Positions 7,525-13,083 of a stretch of 14,825 nt of DNA are shown here, in pieces. The notes below the pieces were generated by a model, which did not search any database, was not told the DNA's origin, and saw only the letters and a program-made list of their open reading frames with translations. The stretch is from CADEFX01 sp050260355 (GTDB lineage: Bacteria > Pseudomonadota > Alphaproteobacteria > Rhizobiales > Hyphomicrobiaceae). The first letter of the stretch is position 1, and each line of letters begins with the position of its first letter. The DNA lies in NCBI GenBank assembly GCA_050260355.1, contig JBLNBZ010000085.1, forward strand, positions 1-14,825. Direction: 5' to 3'. The translations under genes were made by a program, and so were the position numbers.

Positions 7525-7549
7525 TCCGCAAGGCGTGATCCGCAAGGCG
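7522..7549. repeat. Perfect 14-base tandem duplication at the peptidase stop codon
   Basis: TGATCCGCAAGGCG occurs twice in direct succession (7522-7535 and 7536-7549); the first copy begins with the TGA stop of the M28 peptidase gene. It is followed by the 10-base palindrome GGCGCGCGCC at 7546-7555 in the convergent gap. It looks like a recent slippage duplication without effect on the coding sequence. Confidence 0.8.
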
Positions 7550-7579
7550 CGCGCCACATCGCCCCCGCCCGCCTGCTCT

Positions 7580-8536
7580 TCATGATGCCGTCCCGAGCAC
7601 CTCCGCGCCGAACCGCTCGATGCGCGCGACCGCCTCCTCGACGCTCGAGCCGCCAAGCCGCAAGGCGACGTGCGTGAAGCCGATCTGTGACAGCGCCGCA
7701 GCGTCGGCGGCCATGTCGGCCGATGTGCCGGTGAACAGGCGGCGCGCCGACCCGTCCAGCGTCTTCTGTGAAGACCACTCGAAAAAGTCCTGGACCAGCA
7801 GCGCCAAGCCGAGCGTCGCCGGGTCGCGCCCTGCCGCCTCGCAGGCACGCCTCAGATCGGCGACGCCGGCTGCGAGACGCGCAGGCGTGTCGAGCGGCCT
7901 CGTCTGGCTGTTGTTCCCCGGATACCAGGCGTCGGCGAACTTGATGGTGCGCCGGAGCGCGGCCGGACTCTCACCGCCGACCCAGATCGGCGGGTGCGGC
8001 TTTTGCAACGGCTTTGGATAGAACAGCACATCGGAGAAGGCGACGTGCTTGCCGTTGTAGGCCGGGCTGTCCTTGGTCCACAGCTCGCGGAATGCGGCGA
8101 GCGCCTCGTCCGTTACGCTGCCGCGATCCTCGAACGGGGCGCCGAGGAGGCCAAACTCCTCCTTCATCCAGCCGGCACCCGCGCCCACGATCAGCCGGCC
8201 CTTCGAAAGCACGTCGATGGTGGCGAGCATCTTCGCCGTCAGCATGACCGGGCGATGCGGAACCACCAGCACCGAGGTAAGGAGCCGCAGGCGCTCCGTG
8301 CAGCCGGCAAGGAAAGCGATGGTCGCGAGCTGGTCGAAGCAATGGCCGTGCTCCGCCGCGCCGAAAGCGCCATCCTGCGTGTACGGGTAGCGTGAGCGCA
8401 GGGTTCCAGGCACGATCAGATGATCGCTGACCGAGAGGAAGTCGAAACCCGCCCGCTCGGCCGCCTTGGCGACGGCCATGTAATTCTCCCGCGTCGTAAA
8501 GATGCCCCGCGTTACCGTGCTCAAGCCGAATTTCAT
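7580..8536 (-). CDS. LLM-class (luciferase-like, F420-dependent type) oxidoreductase
   Basis: A 318-residue TIM-barrel oxidoreductase of the luciferase-like monooxygenase superfamily, in the branch usually annotated as F420-dependent. Seen: AERAGFDFLSVSDHL at 26-40, the strand LLTSVLVVPHRPVMLTAK at 85-102, GRLIVGAGAGWMKEEF at 113-128 (cofactor-phosphate region typical of the group) and PKPLQKPHPPIWVGGESP at 174-191. The ATG at 8536-8534 has a good ribosome-binding site (GGAGG with GGCCA before the start). Length is normal. It is convergent with the M28 peptidase gene and divergent from the response regulator. Flavin (FMN) use is equally possible, because sequence alone does not separate F420 from FMN users and no F420 biosynthesis gene is present. 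Substrate unknown. Confidence 0.88.
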   Translation of the reverse strand: MKFGLSTVTRGIFTTRENYMAVAKAAERAGFDFLSVSDHLIVPGTLRSRYPYTQDGAFGAAEHGHCFDQLATIAFLAGCTERLRLLTSVLVVPHRPVMLTAKMLATIDVLSKGRLIVGAGAGWMKEEFGLLGAPFEDRGSVTDEALAAFRELWTKDSPAYNGKHVAFSDVLFYPKPLQKPHPPIWVGGESPAALRRTIKFADAWYPGNNSQTRPLDTPARLAAGVADLRRACEAAGRDPATLGLALLVQDFFEWSSQKTLDGSARRLFTGTSADMAADAAALSQIGFTHVALRLGGSSVEEAVARIERFGAEVLGTAS

Positions 8537-8640
8537 TGGCCCCTCCGACGATCCCAGGATGAGGGGAGCCTAGGACCACGTCCGCGGTGCTGGCAATCGG
8601 CTTCAACGGAACCGAGGCGCAGGCGTTGGCAGATCAATCG

Positions 8641-8654
8641 GGTTCCAGGTTCCA
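8641..8654. repeat. Tandem GGTTCCA boxes in the divergent intergenic region
   Basis: GGTTCCA occurs twice head to tail (8641-8647, 8648-8654). The reverse complement core GGAACC appears at 8608-8613 and 8711-8716, giving four copies in about 110 bases of the 232-base gap between the oxidoreductase and the receiver gene. The last overlaps the EcfG-like -35. This may be a regulator-binding cluster or chance. Confidence 0.35.
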
Positions 8655-8710
8655 AAGGCGGTTAGCAACGCCGGACAGCCGCCGCTCGACATCGGTTACC
8701 CGAAGGCACC

Positions 8711-8735
8711 GGAACCAATCTGTGCGCATGGCGTT
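8711..8735 (+). promoter_or_regulatory. EcfG-type general stress response promoter before the receiver gene
   Basis: GGAAC at 8711-8715, a 16-base spacer, then CGTT at 8732-8735 matches the known alphaproteobacterial EcfG (general stress sigma factor) consensus GGAAC-N16/17-CGTT at every fixed position. It lies 33 bases before the ATG of a single-domain response regulator, correctly oriented and at a sensible distance for a short leader. Sigma use is inferred from the motif alone. Confidence 0.6.
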
Positions 8736-8768
8736 ACGCGGATTGTATGCGTTTGGCAGAACAGGTTC

Positions 8769-9191
8769 ATGGAAAATAAGGCCCCTTCGACCGACCGGAC
8801 GATTTTGCACCCTGTGCAGAGCGAGCCCCAAAAGCCTCTTTTGCCGGGCAAGCGCATATTGATCGTCGAGGATGAGGTGATCGTCGCTGTTGATTACCAT
8901 TTTCAGCTCATTGAAATGGGTTGGCAGCCCGTGGCGCACAGGGCGACGAACCGCTCCGCCATCGACTTTCTGAACGAGAATGACATCGACGCCGCAATCG
9001 TCGACTACCATCTTGGGGATGGCACGAGCGAGCCGCTGATGGCCTGCCTGCGCGAGCACGGCACGCCCTTTATCATCATCACGGCGAACACGCCCGAAAT
9101 GCGCGAATGGACGGGCGCCGCGGCCATTCTCGACAAACCGGTGCAGCCGCGAGAGTTGCGGGCTGCTCTGCGCGACCTGTTTGCGCGATAG
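8769..9191 (+). CDS. Single-domain response regulator (receiver only)
   Basis: A 140-residue protein consisting of a CheY-like receiver domain with no output domain, preceded by a flexible N-terminus of about 27 residues. Seen: RILIVEDEV at 29-37 with acidic residues Glu34/Asp35, phosphorylation site Asp79 in AIVDYHLGDG, switch Thr105 in IIITANTPE, and the conserved Lys123 in ILDKPV. All active-site positions are present, so phosphotransfer is expected. No histidine kinase is encoded in the window. Such stand-alone receivers act as phosphate shuttles or sinks, and in Alphaproteobacteria several belong to the general stress regulon, which fits the EcfG-like promoter upstream. It lacks the FATGY-type switch motif of the SdrG/MrrA group. 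The ribosome-binding site is weak (AACAGG close to the start). Confidence 0.88.
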   Translation: MENKAPSTDRTILHPVQSEPQKPLLPGKRILIVEDEVIVAVDYHFQLIEMGWQPVAHRATNRSAIDFLNENDIDAAIVDYHLGDGTSEPLMACLREHGTPFIIITANTPEMREWTGAAAILDKPVQPRELRAALRDLFAR

Positions 9192-9238
9192 ACCATCCCC
9201 CTAGTCCACCGTCCGCCGCCCACTTCCAGCGTGCCCTC

Positions 9239-9267
9239 TTGCAGTTTCCTGCATATGCAGATAAAAG
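9239..9267 (+). promoter_or_regulatory. marR promoter with embedded perfect palindromic operator (9249-9260)
   Basis: CTGCATATGCAG at 9249-9260 is a perfect 12-base palindrome extended by ATA, ending about ten bases before the marR ATG. A tentative promoter flanks it: TTGCAG at 9239-9244, 17-base spacer, TAAAAG at 9262-9267 (weak matches, 3/6 and 4/6). MarR proteins typically bind palindromes overlapping their own promoter, so this is a likely autoregulatory operator. The same site recurs at 9744-9758. Confidence 0.6.
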
Positions 9268-9273
9268 CGGGCG

Positions 9274-9723
9274 ATGGCGCGCAAACCTGACAACTCAGCC
9301 GTCAAAACTTCAGGATGCATCTGCTTTCGCCTGAGAAAGGCGGCGCGGTGCGTGACACAGATCTACGACCAGCATCTCGAGCCGCTGGGGCTTACGATTA
9401 CGCAATACGGCCTGCTGGGCCACATCCTGTCCAACGACGGGATCGGCATCGGAGCGCTTGCTGAAATGGTCATCATGGATCCCACGACATTGACGAGGAG
9501 CCTCCGGCCGTTACAGCGGAAAGGTCTGGTGGCGCTGGCGCAGGACCCGCAGGACCGGCGGTCGCGACGATTGTATCTCACAGACAAAGGGCGGGAGGCG
9601 TTCGCTGAGGCCAAGCCGGCCTGGAAGCGCGCGCAAGAGCAGATCGAGGATGCACTCGGAGACGCGCAGACCGCCGTCCTGAATACCGTGCTGGATGTAG
9701 CAGTCGAGCGTCTGGCCAAGTGA
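9274..9723 (+). CDS. MarR family transcriptional regulator
   Basis: A 149-residue winged-helix regulator of the MarR family, expected to act as a dimer and repress its own cluster. Seen: an N-terminal dimerisation helix with SGCICFRLRKAARCVTQIYD at 13-32. The helix-turn-helix lies at about 59-86 (IGALAEMVIMDPTTLTRSLRPLQRKGLV) and the wing at 90-103 (DPQDRRSRRLYLT), with a C-terminal dimerisation helix after 110. Cysteines 15, 17 and 26 are grouped in the first helix, so redox or metal sensing is possible as well as small-molecule sensing. It is followed 67 bases later by a thioesterase gene and then an MFS transporter gene, the usual company of a ligand-responsive MarR. Near-identical palindromes lie on both sides of the gene. 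The inducer is unknown; an aryl- or acyl-CoA is a guess from the neighbouring thioesterase. Confidence 0.92.
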   Translation: MARKPDNSAVKTSGCICFRLRKAARCVTQIYDQHLEPLGLTITQYGLLGHILSNDGIGIGALAEMVIMDPTTLTRSLRPLQRKGLVALAQDPQDRRSRRLYLTDKGREAFAEAKPAWKRAQEQIEDALGDAQTAVLNTVLDVAVERLAK

Positions 9724-9743
9724 CGTCGAGAGCCACGCGGCAA

Positions 9744-9758
9744 TATCTGCATAAGCAG
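9744..9758 (-). promoter_or_regulatory. Second copy of the MarR-type operator, before the thioesterase gene
   Basis: Read on the minus strand this is CTGCTTATGCAGATA, matching the site at 9249-9263 (CTGCATATGCAGATA) at 14 of 15 positions, in inverted orientation. Its CTGC/GCAG arms are intact. It lies 20 bases after the marR stop and 32 bases before the thioesterase ATG. The repetition within 500 bases, once before each of two genes of one cluster, supports a shared regulator, most simply the MarR protein itself. Confidence 0.6.
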
Positions 9759-9790
9759 CCAACCAGTTGATGAGGGGCGAGGGCAGCAGC

Positions 9791-10288
9791 ATGAACGCAG
9801 CAGGCCAGAGCATCGAGTACGGAGTCGTACCCAGGGAGATTGCTGCGCAGGTGTCAGGGCTCGAGTTCCTCCAAGGCATCCTCGGCCGCCGCTATCCCGC
9901 GCCGCCCATCACGCAGGTGGCGGACTTCTGGCTTTCCGAGGTCGAGAGCGGCCGCGTGGTGTTCGAGGGCGTGCCGTCGTTCCGCTTCTACAATCCGCTG
10001 GGCACCGTGCATGGCGGATGGATCTCGACCCTGCTCGATTCGGCGATGGGCTGCGCTGCGCACACCATGCTGAGCGCAGGCCAAGGCTATACGACGGTCG
10101 ATCTTACGGTGAGCTTCGTGCGGCCGGTCCTCGAGAGCAGCGGCAAGCTCCGCTGCGAGGGCAAAGTCATCCACGCAGGCGGGCGTATCGCGACAGCCGA
10201 GGGCCGCCTGTGGGATGCGAAGGGAACCCTCGTCGCCCACGGCAGCGAAACATGCCTAATACTGGCCGCAGCGGGCAAGCCAGCCTGA
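9791..10288 (+). CDS. PaaI-type hotdog-fold thioesterase
   Basis: A 165-residue hotdog-fold protein of the PaaI thioesterase family, which hydrolyses acyl- or aryl-CoA thioesters in the cytoplasm. Seen: YNPLGTVHGGWISTLLDSAMG at about 67-87, containing the family signature N68, the HGG at 74-76 and acidic Asp83. This is followed by the strand YTTVDLTVSFVRPV at 100-113 and HAGGRIATAEGRLWDAKGTLVAHGS to about 152. I chose the ATG at 9791 because a GAGGG lies seven bases upstream; the frame is open to TTG 9767 and ATG 9770, which lack one. It lies between marR and the MFS gene, all forward, with gaps of 67 and 60 bases, so it is probably part of one regulated cluster. The CoA substrate is unknown. 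Confidence 0.88.
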   Translation: MNAAGQSIEYGVVPREIAAQVSGLEFLQGILGRRYPAPPITQVADFWLSEVESGRVVFEGVPSFRFYNPLGTVHGGWISTLLDSAMGCAAHTMLSAGQGYTTVDLTVSFVRPVLESSGKLRCEGKVIHAGGRIATAEGRLWDAKGTLVAHGSETCLILAAAGKPA

Positions 10289-10348
10289 GCCGCGGCAAGC
10301 GCCACCCTCAAACATTCAAATCAGGAACTCGCAAGAGAAGGTCTGGTC

Positions 10349-11566
10349 ATGTCAACTTCCGATCAGAAGGCCGCCCTGCCGCTGTGGGCCTTGATCGTCA
10401 CCGTCGGCATCATCGTCGGCGTATCGATGGGCCGCAATCAGTCGATGGGGCTTTACCTGCCGCAGGTGACGCAGGCCCTGTCCATAGGCCGCGAGCCGTT
10501 CGCACTTGCGATGGCCCTGGCGCAACTCCTGATGGGCGTGGGCGCGCCGCTGTCCGGGGCCCTGATCGACAAGTTCGGCGCAGGCCGGGTGGTGGCCGGA
10601 TGCGTGCTGCTGACCGTTGCGGGCCTGTACTTCATGTACGCCGCGCGTTCGCCCGTCGACCTGTTGATCTGCGGGGCACTGATCGGCATCGGCGTAAGCG
10701 GCACGGGGGTGACGTCGCTCGTCGGCACCGTCGGCCGACTGGCACCGCCCGATAAGCGGCTCAGCGCCATTGCCTCCGTGGGAATGGCCGCTGGCATCGG
10801 CGGCTTCGTTGCGCTCCCCGTCATGCACTTCCTGATCGAAGCGACCGGCTGGCAGACCAGTCTGCTCTGGCTGATGGGCCTCACGCTGCTGCTCATCCCG
10901 CTGGCATGGCCGATCGGCGGTAAGCCGACGGGCCAGACGTCCGTGGTGAGAAACCAGACCCTCCGCGAGGCACTGTCGGAGGCCATGCGCCATCCGAGCT
11001 ACTGGCTGCTGACCGCCGGGTTCTTCGTGTGCGGGTTCCATGTGGCCTTCATCATGGTGCACCTGCCTGCATTTGCGATGGACCAGGGGCTTCCGGCGTG
11101 GGTCGGCCCGTTCGCACTTTCCGTCGTCGGCATCGCCAACATTATCGGCACGTTCGTGGCCGGGCAATCCGGGCGGTTCATCGAGAAGCGGCGCGGGCTG
11201 AGCCTGATCTACTTCGGCCGCTCGGTGATCTTCCTGGGCTTCCTGTTCCTGCCGATGACGGCGGCTACCGTGATAATTCTGTGCGGGCTGCTGGGACTGT
11301 TGTGGCTCGCGACGATCCCGTTCACGAGCGGGCTGGTGGCGACCTTCTTCGGCACGACGTGGATGTCGATGCTGTTCGGCATCGTGTTCCTCTCGCACCA
11401 GATCGGGTCGTTCGTGGGCGTGTGGCTGGCCGGCCGGTTGTTCGACGCCACCCAGTCCTACACCGCCATGTGGTGGATCTCGATCGCGCTCGGCCTGGTC
11501 GCCGCCCTGCTGAACTGGCCGATCGAGGAGAAGCCCGTGGCTCGGCTCGCAGGGGCGAAGAGCTGA
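10349..11566 (+). CDS. Major facilitator superfamily transporter
   Basis: A 405-residue inner-membrane transporter with about twelve hydrophobic segments in two six-helix halves, separated by a polar central loop near residues 190-215. Seen: MFS motif A GALIDKFGAGR at 70-80 between helices 2 and 3; a first helix at about 11-27; and GMAAGIGGFVALPVMHFLIEATGW near 147-170, typical of helix 5 and the following loop. The pattern resembles the monocarboxylate/oxalate-formate group, but this is an impression and direction of transport cannot be told. The ATG has GAGAAGG about eight bases upstream. As last gene of the marR-thioesterase cluster it may move the acid released by the thioesterase, or the toxic parent compound. 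The facing amidohydrolase gene ends 59 bases away. Confidence 0.9.
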   Translation: MSTSDQKAALPLWALIVTVGIIVGVSMGRNQSMGLYLPQVTQALSIGREPFALAMALAQLLMGVGAPLSGALIDKFGAGRVVAGCVLLTVAGLYFMYAARSPVDLLICGALIGIGVSGTGVTSLVGTVGRLAPPDKRLSAIASVGMAAGIGGFVALPVMHFLIEATGWQTSLLWLMGLTLLLIPLAWPIGGKPTGQTSVVRNQTLREALSEAMRHPSYWLLTAGFFVCGFHVAFIMVHLPAFAMDQGLPAWVGPFALSVVGIANIIGTFVAGQSGRFIEKRRGLSLIYFGRSVIFLGFLFLPMTAATVIILCGLLGLLWLATIPFTSGLVATFFGTTWMSMLFGIVFLSHQIGSFVGVWLAGRLFDATQSYTAMWWISIALGLVAALLNWPIEEKPVARLAGAKS

Positions 11567-11576
11567 GCGCGAGCAT

Positions 11577-11608
11577 GGCGCGCCGAGGCCGGCAGGCCTG
11601 GGCGCGCC
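11577..11608. terminator. Strong 13-pair stem-loop between convergent MFS and amidohydrolase genes
   Basis: GGCGCGCC (11577-11584) pairs with GGCGCGCC (11601-11608); inside one G/G mismatch AGGCC (11586-11590) pairs with GGCCT (11595-11599) around loop GGCA. It lies in the 59-base gap between two facing genes and reads equally well on both strands, as expected of a bidirectional transcription end. There is no T-run on either side. It overlaps a second hairpin at 11604-11625. Confidence 0.55.
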
Positions 11609-11625
11609 GTCGAGGCGGACGGCGC
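11604..11625 (-). terminator. Second, overlapping hairpin directly after the amidohydrolase stop
   Basis: GCGCCGTC at 11604-11611 pairs perfectly with GACGGCGC at 11618-11625 around a six-base loop. On the minus strand it begins immediately after the TAA stop of the amidohydrolase gene. It shares bases 11604-11608 with the larger stem-loop, so only one of the two can form at a time in one transcript. Confidence 0.45.
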
Positions 11626-13044
11626 TTATGGGCGCGGCACGATCGGCGGCTTGACGTCCGCCGGAAGCGGGCAGTCGTAGGGCGTCGCATCCGTGCGGGC
11701 CTTGTGATCGGCTTTCGCGCGGGCGATCAGCGCCGGATCGTCGAGCGCATCGACGGCGACACCCGCCATCACCTTGGCCGCGTGAACCATGCCCTTCTTG
11801 GCCTGTCCCGACTTGCCCTGAGCCGTGATCTGCCAGGAATGTCCAGGTGTGCCGATGGCATGCGTCGCGATCCGCGCCTGCACAGTCGGCACCACCCAGC
11901 TCACATCGCCGACATCGGTCGAGCCCATCATCGGCGCACCCTTCGTACCCAAGGGAACGATGAAGTCACACAGCGGCGTGTCCTTGCGCACCGGCACGCC
12001 GGCACGCGCATAGGCCGACGCAATATCCTCGTGTGTCAACGTGGCCTGGATCTTCGCGGCATACGCGCGGTCGGCCGCATCGAAGGGGGGAGGACCCAGG
12101 CGATCGAGCTGGCGCTGCATCGCCTCCTCGAGCGGGGTATTCCCGAGCAGGTTCGAGACGGCGCTGACGACTTTCATCGACACCTCGGTCTCGGTCATCA
12201 TCGCGGCGCCGCTCGCCACTTTCTTCACGCGCTCGATCAGCGCCCGCATGCCTGGCAGATCACGGGCGCGGATGGCATAGCGCACCTTCGCCGTGGCCTG
12301 CACGACGTTCGGCGCCACACCTCCCGCATCGAGCATCGCGTAGTGGATGCGGGCGTCCGACGGCATGTGCTCGCGCATGTAGTTGACGCCGACGTTCATG
12401 AGCTCCACGGCATCGAGCGCGCTGCGTCCGAGGTGCGGTGCGGCAGCAGCGTGCGACGCGCGCCCCTTGAAGCTGAAGTCGATGCGCGTGTTGGCGAGGC
12501 TCATGGCGTCGTCGACGCGGTTGATTGCGGCGGGATGCCATGTGATGGCGATGTCCACGTCCTCAAAAAGGCCCGCGCGGACCATGAAAACCTTGGCGGC
12601 CCCACCCTCCTCGGCCGGACAGCCGTAGTACCGCACGCGGCCCTTGATGCCCTTGGCGGAGAGGTAGTTCTTCACGGCCGTTGCCGCCAAGAGCGCTGCT
12701 GAGCCGAGCATGTTGTGGCCGCAGCCGTGCCCATGGCCGCCGGGCACCAGCTCCTTCGGCTCGGCGATGCCCGCGACCTGCGACAGGCCCGGCAGCGCAT
12801 CGTACTCGCCGAGGATGGCAATGACGGGCCCGCCATCGCCTGCCTCGCCCATGATGGCGGTGGGAATGCCGGCCAGATTCTCGGTGATGCGGAAGCCTTC
12901 CTGCTCGAGCATGGCGCGATGCTCGGCCACGGAGCGGTACTCCGTGTAGGCGATCTCGGGGATCTCCCAGACGCGATCCGAAAGCGCCTCGTAGGCCTCC
13001 CTACGGGCGTCGACGAGTTGCCAGATCTTCTCGCTGTTCTGCAT
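11626..13044 (-). CDS. AbgB-like M20 family metal-dependent amidohydrolase
   Basis: A 472-residue M20 peptidase/amidohydrolase closely resembling AbgB, one subunit of the p-aminobenzoyl-glutamate hydrolase of E. coli (481 residues). Metal-site candidates: HGHGCGHN at 104-111 (Cys108, His110), Glu145-Glu146 in CPAEEGG, His170 in TWHP and His402 in GTPGHSW. Other stretches shared with AbgB as I recall it: ILGEYDALPGLSQ at 77-89, PHLGRSALDAVELM at 203-216, GGVAPNVVQA at 241-250, STDVGDVSW at 375-383 and YDCPLPADV at 456-464. The insert at about 185-300 is the dimerisation domain. ATG 13044 has GGAGGA about twelve bases upstream. It follows the RND gene by 39 bases on the same strand. No abgA or abgT is present in the window, so the substrate may be another N-acyl amino acid or amide. 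Confidence 0.9.
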   Translation of the reverse strand: MQNSEKIWQLVDARREAYEALSDRVWEIPEIAYTEYRSVAEHRAMLEQEGFRITENLAGIPTAIMGEAGDGGPVIAILGEYDALPGLSQVAGIAEPKELVPGGHGHGCGHNMLGSAALLAATAVKNYLSAKGIKGRVRYYGCPAEEGGAAKVFMVRAGLFEDVDIAITWHPAAINRVDDAMSLANTRIDFSFKGRASHAAAAPHLGRSALDAVELMNVGVNYMREHMPSDARIHYAMLDAGGVAPNVVQATAKVRYAIRARDLPGMRALIERVKKVASGAAMMTETEVSMKVVSAVSNLLGNTPLEEAMQRQLDRLGPPPFDAADRAYAAKIQATLTHEDIASAYARAGVPVRKDTPLCDFIVPLGTKGAPMMGSTDVGDVSWVVPTVQARIATHAIGTPGHSWQITAQGKSGQAKKGMVHAAKVMAGVAVDALDDPALIARAKADHKARTDATPYDCPLPADVKPPIVPRP

Positions 13045-13083
13045 GCCCCCTGCTCTCCTCCGAGGCTTCGCGCTTTCAAACCG

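Noticed and set aside
8587..8862. Possible small gene in the 8537-8768 gap
   Set aside because: It overlaps the receiver start in another frame, has no ribosome-binding site and no recognisable sequence; the gap is better explained as a control region.
8769..9191. Receiver as a member of the FATGY (SdrG/MrrA) class
   Set aside because: The switch region reads IIITANT rather than FATGY; only a general stress connection is kept.
10352..11398. Antisense open frame (348 codons) opposite the MFS gene
   Set aside because: Extremely Gln/His/Arg/Glu-rich shadow of a hydrophobic coding strand.
11029..12702. Long plus-strand open frame (557 codons) across the MFS and amidohydrolase genes
   Set aside because: It runs through two unrelated real genes on opposite strands and shows no domain.
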